Of a stretch of DNA of 64,000 nt, positions 7,077-16,500 are shown in pieces. The DNA is from an uncultured Helicobacter sp. (GTDB taxonomy: Bacteria > Campylobacterota > Campylobacteria > Campylobacterales > Helicobacteraceae): NCBI RefSeq assembly GCF_937906905.1, contig NZ_CALERY010000011.1, forward strand, positions 62,001 through 126,000. The letters are read 5' to 3'. Under the pieces are notes generated by a model. It ran no database searches. It had not been told where the DNA came from and saw only the letters and a program-made list of their open reading frames with translations. Position 1 is the stretch's first letter. The number at the start of each line of letters is the position of its first letter. The position numbers were made by a program, and so were the translations under genes.

Positions 7077-9992
7077 ATGTTTAAAAAATTTTTGCTTAAA
7101 GGGATTCACATTAAACGACTATATGCTCTATGTGCGTGGTGCGCATTATTTATCATTCTAACCTTAGCTACGATATTTGGCGAGAGTGGAGAGATGGGCG
7201 AGATGGGTCGAGCATTTGCCATGCTAAATCTCTCTTGGTTTGGATATTTGGGCTATGTGTATTTGCTCTTTCTTATCTATCCAGCCTATGCGATTTATAA
7301 AGACTCCACCCTCTCGCCAAAGCGAGTGAAAGCCATTATTGCTGTTGCGTGCCTTAGCCTTGGCGTGCTACTGGTGCAGAGTATCTGGCTAGACAAAGGA
7401 CTACTAGGTGAATTACTCATCGCTAAAATCACACCAAGCTTTGGCAACTTTGGTGTGTGGATTCTCATCATCGCGTGCTTCTACGCAGGTGCGATACTAC
7501 TTATGCCAAAGCAGATTCTAGCAGCACAAAGAGCTATCCAATGCGCGATCACAGGGCTAGCTACCTATCTAGCGCGCAATATCAAAGAAGCCTATCTCTA
7601 TCTGCGCCCCATCATCACACAAAGCGCAAAATCCAGCTGGTGCGCATGCAAAAGCTGGGTAGAGAAAGTATTTGCCAGCCCAGAAATTAAGCAGTTTGAC
7701 AGAGATATACAAGGAGATAGGCAAGAGAGTAAAGATACTGCGGTGGCTACTAAAAGCGCTGGGCTAGATTCTGCTAGTATAAATCACACAAGCCAAACTA
7801 GCGCAAGACATGCGCAAAACACACCATTCCACCTAGATAAAAACACTAATATACCAAACCAAACACCTCATAATGGCGCAGCAGATGCAAATGTGGGCGT
7901 GGAATTTGATGAGCGTGCTATCCGGGTTCTCTACCATGACGCAGAGAAAGAGCAGCGCGCCAAAGAGCAAAACGAAGCCAGACATCGTGAAATGGTGCGA
8001 CTTGTGAGCGCGCAAGAAGCGCAAAAAGTGCAAGAAAGCGGGCAAGGCGAAATGCTCTCAATCGATGTGGAGCAAGCGATTTCACGCACCAAAGCCTACG
8101 AGCAAGAAGCCCCCCTCCAAGACAAACCCACCTACCATACTAAAATTATCACACAAACCACGCCCATACACGACTCAACCCCTACCAACACACATGGGAC
8201 AGCAATGGATTTGCCACAAGATTTTTTCCTAGAATCTAGCGATAGCTTCACAGAGTCTGTGAGTTTTACGCCAGAATCTGGGGCAGAGTTTGCATTAGAG
8301 ACTACATTAGATTCTAGTAGTCATAGCGCGTGGGATCAAAAATCTACTTCGCAGGATTACATAAAACTAGATTCTGTAGATTCTCTAGATTCTCCAAACC
8401 CTAGCCAAGAGTCCAGCGCATTACTCCACGCGCCCAGCCAAGCAGCTCCACACACCCAGCCAGCCCAGGCTTCTACAAACCCACCATACCAAAAGCCACT
8501 ACATACGACTACCCCCACAATCGTGAGCAAACTAGAGTCCAGCCGCGCACTGCTTGACACACTCGATCGCGGTGAGCGGGAAGTGCCAAAAAACTACACC
8601 CTGCCGCCCACCTCGCTGCTCCAGCCTCCAAGCGATGAGCGCATTGTTTTTGAAGAGGGGGAAATCGATCAAAAAATCCAAAATCTCCTCACCAAGCTCA
8701 AGGTTTTTAAAATCGATGGCGATGTGGCGAGAATCTACTCTGGTCCAGTGGTTACGACATTTGAATTTCGTCCAGCACCCAATGTCAAAGTCAGCAGAAT
8801 CCAAAGCTTAAGCGATGATCTTGCTATGGCTCTATCGGCGCGTTCTATTAGAATCCAAGCCCCAATTCCAGGTAAAGATGTTGTAGGTATCGAGGTGCCA
8901 AACAACCAGCGTGAGATGATATATTTGCGTGAGATTCTGGAGAGCGATGTGTTTAGCGGAGCGAGCTCGCCGCTTGTGCTAGGGCTTGGCAAAGATATTG
9001 TGGGCAATCCATTTGTTACTGATTTGCAAAAGCTCCCCCACCTTCTTATCGCAGGCACGACTGGGAGCGGGAAAAGTGTCGGGCTCAATGCCATGATCCT
9101 ATCGCTTCTCTATCGCAACTCACCTGATAATCTAAAGCTCATCATGGTCGATCCCAAGAAAGTAGAATTTAGTCTTTATGAAGAAATCCCACATTTGCTA
9201 ACCCCCATCATCACAGATGCGAAAAAGGCGATCATCGCCCTAAGCAATGTCGCCAAAGAAATGGAGCGCCGCTATGAGGTGATGAAAGCGCTAAAAACCA
9301 AAACAATCGATAGCTACAACGCCAAGGCTGCAAGCGAGGGCGCAGAGATGTTGCCATTTATTGTAGTTATCATCGATGAGCTTGCAGATCTCATGATGAC
9401 AGGTGGCAAGGAAGCTGAAGGCTCAATCATTCGTATCGCGCAAATGGGCAGGGCAGCAGGACTGCATCTAATCGTCGCCACCCAGCGCCCAAGTGTCGAT
9501 GTCGTAACCGGACTTATCAAAACAAATCTCCCTGCCAAAATCGCCTACAAGGTCAATTCACGCATGGATTCTCGTGTAATCCTTGATACTGAGGGCGCGC
9601 AAAATCTCCTAGGTCAAGGCGATATGCTTTTCTCGCTTGGCGGGAGTGGAAGCCTACTGCGCCTGCACGCACCCTGGGCAAGCGAGGAGGAGATAGAATC
9701 TATCGTGGAGTTCATCAAATCCCAGCGAGAAGTGCAGTATGACTCAAGCTTCCTGGCAGATTCCAATGCGCTTAGCGGATCTAGCGGGCGTAGTGATGAG
9801 CAAAGTGGCGAGGGCGATGACCTCCTTGAAGAAGCCAAAAAAATCATGCTCCTTGATGGCAAAACTTCAATCAGCAATATCCAACGACGGCTTGGCGTGG
9901 GGTATAATAAAGCTGCTAGCCTTGTTGAAGCACTAGAAAAGCAAGGCTTCCTCTCCGCCCCAAATGCTAAAGGTGTGCGCGAGATTCTCTAA
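7077..9992 (+). CDS. ftsK: DNA translocase FtsK
   Basis: 971 aa. Divisome-anchored ATPase that pumps chromosomal DNA and activates Xer recombination at dif. Four hydrophobic segments lie in residues ~10-150, then a long Ser/Glu/Thr/Gln-rich linker (about 200-490). The RecA-like motor follows, with Walker A GTTGSGKS at 660-667 and Walker B IVVIIDELADLM near 762-773. A C-terminal winged-helix gamma domain ends the protein (LDGKTSISNIQRRLGVGYNK). The linker is unusually rich in ESS/DSS peptides encoded by repeated AGAATC/GATTCT words: six hexamers in 8221-8400. The start is uncertain because a TATAAT directly precedes the ATG and no ribosome site fits; AAAGGG at 7098-7103 could serve a non-ATG start further in. 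Confidence 0.93.
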   Translation: MFKKFLLKGIHIKRLYALCAWCALFIILTLATIFGESGEMGEMGRAFAMLNLSWFGYLGYVYLLFLIYPAYAIYKDSTLSPKRVKAIIAVACLSLGVLLVQSIWLDKGLLGELLIAKITPSFGNFGVWILIIACFYAGAILLMPKQILAAQRAIQCAITGLATYLARNIKEAYLYLRPIITQSAKSSWCACKSWVEKVFASPEIKQFDRDIQGDRQESKDTAVATKSAGLDSASINHTSQTSARHAQNTPFHLDKNTNIPNQTPHNGAADANVGVEFDERAIRVLYHDAEKEQRAKEQNEARHREMVRLVSAQEAQKVQESGQGEMLSIDVEQAISRTKAYEQEAPLQDKPTYHTKIITQTTPIHDSTPTNTHGTAMDLPQDFFLESSDSFTESVSFTPESGAEFALETTLDSSSHSAWDQKSTSQDYIKLDSVDSLDSPNPSQESSALLHAPSQAAPHTQPAQASTNPPYQKPLHTTTPTIVSKLESSRALLDTLDRGEREVPKNYTLPPTSLLQPPSDERIVFEEGEIDQKIQNLLTKLKVFKIDGDVARIYSGPVVTTFEFRPAPNVKVSRIQSLSDDLAMALSARSIRIQAPIPGKDVVGIEVPNNQREMIYLREILESDVFSGASSPLVLGLGKDIVGNPFVTDLQKLPHLLIAGTTGSGKSVGLNAMILSLLYRNSPDNLKLIMVDPKKVEFSLYEEIPHLLTPIITDAKKAIIALSNVAKEMERRYEVMKALKTKTIDSYNAKAASEGAEMLPFIVVIIDELADLMMTGGKEAEGSIIRIAQMGRAAGLHLIVATQRPSVDVVTGLIKTNLPAKIAYKVNSRMDSRVILDTEGAQNLLGQGDMLFSLGGSGSLLRLHAPWASEEEIESIVEFIKSQREVQYDSSFLADSNALSGSSGRSDEQSGEGDDLLEEAKKIMLLDGKTSISNIQRRLGVGYNKAASLVEALEKQGFLSAPNAKGVREIL

Positions 9993-10022
9993 GCCGCACA
10001 AACAACAACAAAGGAGCAAATT

Positions 10023-11333
10023 ATGAAAGAGCAAACCACCCAAACCCCAGAATCTAGCCAAGATTCTCCAGCACACTCCACAGAATCTAGCGCCAAGCCC
10101 ACCCAAAAAACCAAAGCCCAAAAGCCAGGCAAACCACTCTCGCATAAGCTTATAGTCTGGATTCTAGGGCTTGGGGGTGTGGTGATTTTGGTGCTCGCAC
10201 TCGTGCTAGTGTTTATGACACGCACGCTAAAAACCACTCTCCAAGACACGCTAAACACCCAACTCCAAGCCATGCAAGAAGCAGGCGCGAACATCAGCTA
10301 CGAGCCATTTGTCTGCTCGGGGTTTCGCGCAATCACTTGCCAATCGCCCACTATCACATGGGAGAATCTAACCCTAAAAGACATACAGCTTGGCGTGGAG
10401 TCTTTTAGCGATTCTGGTGGGGTAATCGAGCTCAAAAGCACGGGAATCAATATCGCCAGTCTTGAGGGGCTTCAAGAGCTAACGCGCATAGATCTCATCT
10501 CTATGATAAACCCAAGCTCCCTACAATGCCGCCTTGAGCTTTCAAGCCAGCAAACTCAAGGCAATACCGCCGCCCAAGAGCATATCAACGAGCATGTCGC
10601 TACAAAGAGTGAGAATACACCAGCGCCAAGCCCTGTTTTATCGCATAATCTCTCCTGCTCTGCCAAAGCAAGTAATCTCGCCTATACCTGGGGGGTAAGC
10701 GGATATATCGCACTAGATAAACACATGCAAGACTCAAGCTTCCCAGAGATTTTGCACGAGCTAGGCAGCGCGTATATGAGTGATCGCGCTGGATTCCTAG
10801 CGCAAACACCAGTTTTCATCGAACGCGCACATCTCCAAACCACAGCTAAAGACTTGCCACAAGCAATTATCCGCGAACTTGCCAAGCACAAATCTCAAAC
10901 AGAGCCAAGCACACACACGCAAGATACCCCAGAAGCCACAGCAGCACTCAATGAAAGCCAAGCAGATTCTAGCAAAGCACCAGAATCTAGCACAGAGCCC
11001 AAAATCTCTCCGGCACATAATCCAAACACCCAGGAAACAAACACACAAGAATATGACATGCTTTACACGCAGTTTGCCAGCACGATAGAGACTATAAAAC
11101 CCCTAGCCCTCTATATCGCGCTGCTCAATCTCCGTGAGAAAGAGCATATCGCACTAGTGGAGTTTAGTATCAATGCGCTTAGCGATATGTATCTGGGCAA
11201 AAACAGCGGTCTCTCCTACGAGCTCACGCCTAAAGCACAAAAGCCCATATCGCTAGAATCTTTTCTCTACGATCCTTTTGCGCTGCTAAGAGACACAACA
11301 ATCACCTACCAAGCTCTCCCCGCGCACAAGTAG
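10023..11333 (+). CDS. Single-pass membrane protein of unknown function
   Basis: 436 aa. A Gln/Ser/Pro/Thr-rich cytosolic tail (1-42) is followed by one strong membrane helix (about 43-67, LIVWILGLGGVVILVLALV) and a periplasmic domain of about 360 residues. That domain has alternating short strands (for example SYEPFVCSGFRAITC and LKDIQLGVESF), two Cys near 75-85 that could pair, and a low-complexity insertion at about 290-345. It resembles in outline bacterial DUF945/AsmA-like periplasmic proteins, but I cannot name the family. AAGGAGC lies eight bases before the ATG. It sits 30 bases after ftsK and 19 bases before dgkA, so co-transcription with both is likely. Confidence 0.6.
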   Translation: MKEQTTQTPESSQDSPAHSTESSAKPTQKTKAQKPGKPLSHKLIVWILGLGGVVILVLALVLVFMTRTLKTTLQDTLNTQLQAMQEAGANISYEPFVCSGFRAITCQSPTITWENLTLKDIQLGVESFSDSGGVIELKSTGINIASLEGLQELTRIDLISMINPSSLQCRLELSSQQTQGNTAAQEHINEHVATKSENTPAPSPVLSHNLSCSAKASNLAYTWGVSGYIALDKHMQDSSFPEILHELGSAYMSDRAGFLAQTPVFIERAHLQTTAKDLPQAIIRELAKHKSQTEPSTHTQDTPEATAALNESQADSSKAPESSTEPKISPAHNPNTQETNTQEYDMLYTQFASTIETIKPLALYIALLNLREKEHIALVEFSINALSDMYLGKNSGLSYELTPKAQKPISLESFLYDPFALLRDTTITYQALPAHK

Positions 11334-11352
11334 TCAAACACAGGGAAGAAAC

Positions 11353-11769
11353 ATGTATCAGCGCAATGACAAAAAGGGCAAAGGCGGGCTTAAGCGTATC
11401 ATCAGTGCCCTGCGCTACTCGCTTGATGGACTACACGCAGCATGGATAGATGAGCAGGGATTCCGCCAGGTGGTGGGTGTGGCAGTGCTTACGCTAATCC
11501 TAGGGCTCTGGCTGGGCGATGGATTCTCGCAGAAAACCCTACTAATCCTGCCCGGAATGCTCTGTGTCATCGTCGAGCTTTTTAACTCTGCTATCGAAAA
11601 TGCCATAGATCACACAAGCCTAGAGCCCCACCCCTTTGCCAAAAAAGCCAAAGACATGGGCAGTGCGGCGCAGTATCTAAGCCTACTATTTGTAGCACTT
11701 GTATGGGGCTTGTTTATCTATGAGCAGGGCGGGGAGATCTGGCATAAAATCGCAGCACTTTTTAGCTAG
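11353..11769 (+). CDS. dgkA: Diacylglycerol kinase
   Basis: 138 aa inner-membrane enzyme of the prokaryotic DAGK family, which phosphorylates diacylglycerol to phosphatidic acid and recycles lipid released when phosphoethanolamine or glycerol groups are transferred to the envelope. Visible are the N-terminal amphipathic region RIISALRYSLDGLHAAW, the family signature ELFNSAIENAIDH (about residues 75-87) with the catalytic Glu, and three membrane helices. Length is close to the family norm (~120-130). AGGGAAG precedes the ATG. A phosphoethanolamine transferase that would generate its substrate is encoded at 33.1-34.8 kb. Confidence 0.92.
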   Translation: MYQRNDKKGKGGLKRIISALRYSLDGLHAAWIDEQGFRQVVGVAVLTLILGLWLGDGFSQKTLLILPGMLCVIVELFNSAIENAIDHTSLEPHPFAKKAKDMGSAAQYLSLLFVALVWGLFIYEQGGEIWHKIAALFS

Positions 11770-11836
11770 ATTCTGGGCTAGATTCCACTTCAAACTCTGC
11801 GCCTTGTGTTTATAGACTTTTACACAGATATTTTGC

Positions 11837-11842
11837 TACAAT
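11837..11842 (+). promoter_or_regulatory. Probable -10 element of the 11909 membrane-protein gene
   Basis: TACAAT preceded by TTTTGC, 66 bases before the ATG at 11909. The sequence matches the -10 preference of this group, where -35 elements are weak. Confidence 0.4.
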
Positions 11843-11908
11843 CCGCAATCTCCGTGCGTTCTGCGCGACTCCAAAATCCTAGAATCCAAATCTTTCAAAG
11901 GAGCCTCC

Positions 11909-12631
11909 ATGCAAACTCTCTCAATCTACGACTCCCCTGAGTTACTTTCTGCCAAAAACGCGATGTTTCGCTCGCTTGTTACTATGCTTATTTGCTATTT
12001 TCTTAGTGTCGTGCCTTTTGTCGGGATTATCGCTTCGGTGGTAATGCTAGGGGCTGCTGTGTGGTATCTTGTAGGGGTGTATAAATTCTCCAAGCTTAGC
12101 AACTCTCCTGTTTTTACCTATCATATACTTATGGTTTTAATCACTCTTGGGCTTGGGCTTATGATAGCAATGGTGCTCATAGTCGCCGCACAAGGTGGAG
12201 CAGCAGATTTTGGAGCTTTCATAGGTGCTGTTGGCGTGGTGTATTGCATTGATATTGTGCTAATGCTATGGCTATTTTGGAAAATCTGCGCAGAGATTAG
12301 CGCGCGCACTAATCTCAAGCAATTTATCCTAGCTTTTAAATTCTATGTCGGCTCATTTGTGCTTGCCATCATCGCCTGTATTGTGGTGTTTCTAGCGATT
12401 GACTTTAGTCTTTGGGCGGAGATATTTCAAGCAAGCTTGGAGCAAAGCTCATTAAATACTCTACATATCAATGAGCTCTCAATCAACACTTCTCTTATCT
12501 ATGCGGCTATGCTGATTCTCGCCCTAGCACTTATCGCCACGATATTAAGCTTTGTCTTTTATCTCCTAGGTATCGCCAAAATCACAGAAGTAAGCGTGAG
12601 GGAGAAGCCAGCAGCTAGCCAAGCTAGCTAG
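11909..12631 (+). CDS. Polytopic inner-membrane protein, function unknown
   Basis: 240 aa with five or six hydrophobic helices: about residues 20-55 (two), 70-95, 98-125, 140-170 and 195-228. No enzymatic motif is visible. The N-terminus (SIYDSPELLSAKNAMFRSL) and glycine-rich first helices resemble DUF996-type membrane proteins, but that is a weak call. AAGGAG sits seven bases before the ATG. It ends 12 bases before uvrC, so the two are probably co-transcribed. Confidence 0.6.
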   Translation: MQTLSIYDSPELLSAKNAMFRSLVTMLICYFLSVVPFVGIIASVVMLGAAVWYLVGVYKFSKLSNSPVFTYHILMVLITLGLGLMIAMVLIVAAQGGAADFGAFIGAVGVVYCIDIVLMLWLFWKICAEISARTNLKQFILAFKFYVGSFVLAIIACIVVFLAIDFSLWAEIFQASLEQSSLNTLHINELSINTSLIYAAMLILALALIATILSFVFYLLGIAKITEVSVREKPAASQAS

Positions 12632-12643
12632 CCCAAGCCCCCT

Positions 12644-14578
12644 ATGCCAGAATCCACCCTTAACCTAGAATCTAGCCCAGAATCCACCCTTGCCCACACT
12701 CTTAGCACCCTACCTGATAAGCCCGGAGTCTATCAATACTACGATTCTAGCGGCAGGATTTTATACATAGGCAAGGCAAAAAACCTAAAAAACCGCATAA
12801 AAAGCTACTTCGCCCTAACGCCAACCAAGCAGCAAAACACCCCGATCCCAAGCCCCAACTGCAGCCCCAGAATCGCGCTTATGGTGCGGCAAATCGCGCG
12901 TATAGAAACTATCGTCGTGGAAAGCGAGAGCGATGCGCTGATTTTAGAAAACTCCTTCATCAAGCAGCTAAAGCCCAAATACAATATCCTCCTGCGCGAT
13001 GATAAAACCTACCCCTACATCGCCTTTGATATGGGGCTGGATTTCCCTGTGCCATTTATCACGCGCCAAGTCAAAGGGAGCAAGACCACGCGCTACTTTG
13101 GTCCCTACCCCAATGGCTGCCGCGAGCTGATGGATTCTCTCCTAGAGCTTTTTGCGCTCGTGCAGAGAGCGCCAAGCTGCGTAGTCAAAGGGCGTGCATG
13201 CCTGTTTTACCAAATCAATCGCTGCAAAGCCCCATGCGAGCACAAAATCACCAAAGAAGCTTACAAGGAGATTGTAGATTCTGCCATTGGCACGCTAAAA
13301 TCCCCAAATCTCCTGCTCAAACTGCTTAAGCAAAAAATGCACACACTCGCGCAGAACCTGCAATTTGAAGAAGCTGGAGTCTATCGCGATAGGATAAAAA
13401 AGCTCTCCCATCTCCAAACACTCTGCGTGCTCGATCTTGCCAAAAACGTGAGCTTTGATATTGTATATTTCTACATACCAGAGCCCCCAGAATCTAATAG
13501 CGTAGATTCTGGGGATTTTATAAAAGCGCATGAAAAATCCCAAGGTCTGCTGCTATGGCTCTTTATCCGCGAGGGTAAAATCGTCTCCTACACGCATGAA
13601 ATCGTGCGCATACAGCAAAGCCCAAATAGTGGGCTAGAAGCAGATAGCCAGCTAGGCGAAATCTACACCCAAGCCCTAATCAATCGCTACACCAAGCCCC
13701 TGCCACTTATCCCAGAATCTGTCATCATCGGCGATATAAGCTGCCTTAGTCAAGAGCAACTTAACTCCCTACACGAGCTACTCTCGCGCACACAAGGGCG
13801 TAAAATCCCCCTACAATCCCTAAGCAAAGGTCGCCATGCCAAATTCCTCCCAATCGTGCGCGAAAATGCCAAGCTCCTCCTTGCCCAAGCCCGCCAAGAG
13901 AGTGCGCAGGATTCTCGCACGCTTGCACGACTACAAGAGCTACTAGGCTTAGAGACTCTCCCAGACACTATCGAAGTGTTTGACACAAGCCACCATGGTG
14001 GCGAGAACTGCGTGGGCGGCATGATAGTGTATGCACAAGGTAAATTTGCCAAAGAGCACTACCGCCGATACAAGCTAGAAAATCGTGATGAATACGGACA
14101 AATGCGTGAAATGCTCACGCGCCGAGCATTAAGCTTTGATAAAGAAAGTCCGCCAGATCTCTGGCTGCTTGATGGTGGCAAGGCGCAAATTGCCATCGCC
14201 AAAGAGATCCTAGAATCCAGCGGTGCGCGTGTCGATGTCATCGCCATCGCCAAAGAAAAGCGCGATGCGAAAGCCTACCGAGCCAAGGGCAAGGCACGCG
14301 ATGTGATTTACACAAGCACAGAAGTTTTTCGACTAGAATCTAGCGATGTGCGCTTACAATTCCTCCAAAAGCTGCGCGATAGCGTCCATCACTACGCCAT
14401 AAGCTATCACCGCCGCAGTAAGACAAGCGCCCTAACGCAAAAAAATCTCCTCAAAGAAAAAGGTCTAAGCGATGGGCAAATCGCGCGTGCCCTAGCGTTT
14501 GCTGGGGGCCTTGAAGCACTGCAAGGCAAAAGCAAGCAAGAGATTTTGGAGCTTATCCGCCAAAGCAAATGCCCATAA
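12644..14578 (+). CDS. uvrC: UvrABC excinuclease subunit C
   Basis: 644 aa endonuclease of nucleotide-excision repair; makes both incisions around a UvrAB-marked lesion. In order: GIY-YIG nuclease (PGVYQYYDSSGRILYIGKAK, about residues 27-46), Cys-rich linker (GRACLFYQINRCKAPC), UVR helix hairpin (LQFEEAGVYRDRIKKL), and RNase H-like domain (IEVFDTSHHGGENCVGGMIVY). The C-terminal helix-hairpin-helix region is degenerate (LSDGQIARALAFAGGLEAL). The extra N-terminal Ser/Glu-rich leader (PESTLNLESSPEST) comes from tandem AGAATC words. The ribosome site is weak, fitting coupling to the gene just upstream. Its last 26 bases overlap the convergent methyltransferase gene. Confidence 0.95.
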   Translation: MPESTLNLESSPESTLAHTLSTLPDKPGVYQYYDSSGRILYIGKAKNLKNRIKSYFALTPTKQQNTPIPSPNCSPRIALMVRQIARIETIVVESESDALILENSFIKQLKPKYNILLRDDKTYPYIAFDMGLDFPVPFITRQVKGSKTTRYFGPYPNGCRELMDSLLELFALVQRAPSCVVKGRACLFYQINRCKAPCEHKITKEAYKEIVDSAIGTLKSPNLLLKLLKQKMHTLAQNLQFEEAGVYRDRIKKLSHLQTLCVLDLAKNVSFDIVYFYIPEPPESNSVDSGDFIKAHEKSQGLLLWLFIREGKIVSYTHEIVRIQQSPNSGLEADSQLGEIYTQALINRYTKPLPLIPESVIIGDISCLSQEQLNSLHELLSRTQGRKIPLQSLSKGRHAKFLPIVRENAKLLLAQARQESAQDSRTLARLQELLGLETLPDTIEVFDTSHHGGENCVGGMIVYAQGKFAKEHYRRYKLENRDEYGQMREMLTRRALSFDKESPPDLWLLDGGKAQIAIAKEILESSGARVDVIAIAKEKRDAKAYRAKGKARDVIYTSTEVFRLESSDVRLQFLQKLRDSVHHYAISYHRRSKTSALTQKNLLKEKGLSDGQIARALAFAGGLEALQGKSKQEILELIRQSKCP

Positions 14579-15665
14579 ACTTCTCCCCAAGCGAGCCAGC
14601 CAGCAACTCTCGCGCGCGCAGACTCTGGGTGCGATACTCGCTAGGGCTATACTCCAAAAGCTCGCCCAGCAATGCAATGAGCCCAAACTCCACCAAAAGC
14701 GTGCTAAGCCTGCCAGAAAACAACTTGCGCGCGCCATGTGCAGCAAAAATTTGCTCCAATAATGCAAAATCAACATTATAAGTCAAATCACAGCGGGTAA
14801 AAAGTGCGGGCAGATTTTGCATAATCTCTGGGAATCCAAGCACCCTATGCGCAAAGAAACCTCGCAGAGAAAATACCTGCCCTCCCCCAGCCCCGCCAAG
14901 ATCTGCATAATCAAAACTCAAAAATCTCCATGATTTCGCGCGCGAAGCAAAGCCACATATCCTAGCAATAAACTCCTCCCAGCCTAAGGGAATCTCTCCG
15001 CTGGTGACACCAAAGCGTTGCATAAATTCCCTTACCCTGCGCGCGCGATGGCGCATGCTGGATTCTAGGCTAGAATCCATAGCGCAATCCCCATACGCAA
15101 GCCCATGTAAATCCCGCCATACAAGACTCACAGGCGCTTCTGCACCATCGCAGCACACACAAGCAAGCAACTCTTGGTCGCCATCTATACGCACAAGCTC
15201 ACACGCAAATGCATCAAAAAGCTCATTGCTTATGATAAACACACTCTCGGCCTCATCAAGCGCTATCTCATCAAGCGTGCCAACTTGTGTGATCGCACGC
15301 TGTGCGATAGTCTCACGCGCCTTTTTGCGCAAAGACTCTAGTGGCTCAATGATACTAAAGCGCGTTTGCTCCATGACACCAACACTAAGCGCGCTTAAAA
15401 AATCATACACATCACACATCAACTCGCCATGGTGTGCGCCAATCTCAATAATATGTAGTGGCAAAGACAAAGGTGTGGATTCTAGCACGCTAGAATCTAA
15501 AGCACTGGAATCTAGCAGGCTAAGGATATGGCGCGCGATTGAACCACCAAATAGTTTTGAAAGCGTAACAGCAGTGTAAAAATCTCGCCCGATATGCGTG
15601 CTTCTATAATATCCCTGATCGCCATAGAGCCACTCCTGCATGACCTGCCCAAAGCTTTTTTCCAT
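14553..15665 (-). CDS. MidA/NDUFAF7-like SAM-dependent methyltransferase (DUF185)
   Basis: 370 aa from the ATG at 15665 (an in-frame TTG at 15677 is less likely: CAAGG sits just before the ATG). The N-terminal FGQVMQEWLYGDQGYY and FYTAVTLSKLFGGSIARHI follow the conserved opening of the MidA/COG1565 family. The Rossmann glycine motif is IIEIGAHHGELMCDV, and later IISNELFDAFACELV carries the family NE(L)(F/L)DA motif. Family members methylate arginine on respiratory complex I subunits in mitochondria; the bacterial substrate is not settled. It overlaps the uvrC 3' end by 26 bases, tail to tail. Two runs of LDSS/LESS peptides come from GATTCTAG-type words. Confidence 0.8.
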   Translation of the reverse strand: MEKSFGQVMQEWLYGDQGYYRSTHIGRDFYTAVTLSKLFGGSIARHILSLLDSSALDSSVLESTPLSLPLHIIEIGAHHGELMCDVYDFLSALSVGVMEQTRFSIIEPLESLRKKARETIAQRAITQVGTLDEIALDEAESVFIISNELFDAFACELVRIDGDQELLACVCCDGAEAPVSLVWRDLHGLAYGDCAMDSSLESSMRHRARRVREFMQRFGVTSGEIPLGWEEFIARICGFASRAKSWRFLSFDYADLGGAGGGQVFSLRGFFAHRVLGFPEIMQNLPALFTRCDLTYNVDFALLEQIFAAHGARKLFSGRLSTLLVEFGLIALLGELLEYSPSEYRTQSLRARELLAGSLGEKFMGICFGG

Positions 15666-15682
15666 GCCTTGCCCCAAGAAGC

Positions 15683-16441
15683 TTAGAAACGATAGATATA
15701 GGAGAATCCCAAGCGCAAATGGCGAGGCTGCTTAGAGATAGCCGAGGAGGGCGTGAGATTAGCCAGACTTGAATGCGAAAATACAGGCACACCAAAAAAT
15801 AGCTCAAAATAATGATGATAGCGTCCTTCAAAACCTATGCCAAGCTTTGGCATGATCTCTTGGATAAGCATGCTGGCGCGATCATGCTTGTAGTATGTCG
15901 CGCTGTATTCCGCACCTAGGAACGCATTCCACGAGATTGCATTGCCTCGGTAGAATACCCACTCATAGCCCAGCCCCAAGCCAGCCTTGATACCACTTAG
16001 CTCAAAAAACTCTTGACTATCCCCATGTGCGAACGCAATACGAGCAAAGCCCAAATATCCCTCATAGCGCAATATATGCCTAGGTGCGGCGCGGTAAATC
16101 CCCCCTAGAATCATAACCATACTGCTATCTGTGGCACGGATTTTATCAAGCGAGCTAGACTCTTGCTTGTGTAGCACCCCATCGCCACTTACGATAGAAG
16201 CACCGATCGCTAGAGCATGCTTAGATTTTGAAACTCTCGATTCTGCAGTGCTGGAGCTCTGGGGGGAAGTGAGAGCAGAATCTAGCGCGAAATCTGTGGT
16301 AGATTCTGGGATTTGTGCTGCTTGCTCTTGAGATTGTAGCGTAGGTGTAGCAGAGAGTGAGCCAAAGGCAAAAATACCAAATAGCAAACACAATACAAGG
16401 CATTGCAGAATCCGTCTGGGCAATTTTTGTGCTGCTGGCAT
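15683..16441 (-). CDS. Predicted outer-membrane beta-barrel protein
   Basis: 252 aa. N-terminal signal peptide (basic start, then LQCLVLCLLFGIFAFGSLSA, cleavage near residue 31). A Ser/Thr-rich spacer follows, then about 170 residues of alternating amphipathic strands (YEGYLGFARIAFAHG, GIKAGLGLGYEW, SWNAFLGAEYSATYY). The C-terminal FSYIYRF ends in Phe, the usual BAM recognition end for Helicobacter outer-membrane proteins. No specific porin or adhesin family is recognised. It lies 17 bases upstream of the MidA-like gene on the same strand, so co-transcription is likely. Confidence 0.7.
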   Translation of the reverse strand: MPAAQKLPRRILQCLVLCLLFGIFAFGSLSATPTLQSQEQAAQIPESTTDFALDSALTSPQSSSTAESRVSKSKHALAIGASIVSGDGVLHKQESSSLDKIRATDSSMVMILGGIYRAAPRHILRYEGYLGFARIAFAHGDSQEFFELSGIKAGLGLGYEWVFYRGNAISWNAFLGAEYSATYYKHDRASMLIQEIMPKLGIGFEGRYHHYFELFFGVPVFSHSSLANLTPSSAISKQPRHLRLGFSYIYRF

Positions 16442-16500
16442 GCTCGCTCACTCCTCTATCGTGGCTTTAAATCCCGCATTATAACAGAATCTAGCGCACA

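Noticed and set aside
8221..8400. AGAATC word as a FtsK-orienting (KOPS-like) sequence
   Set aside because: Both orientations occur in the same gene and on both sides of genes without visible strand bias, unlike KOPS; a genome-wide skew test would be needed.
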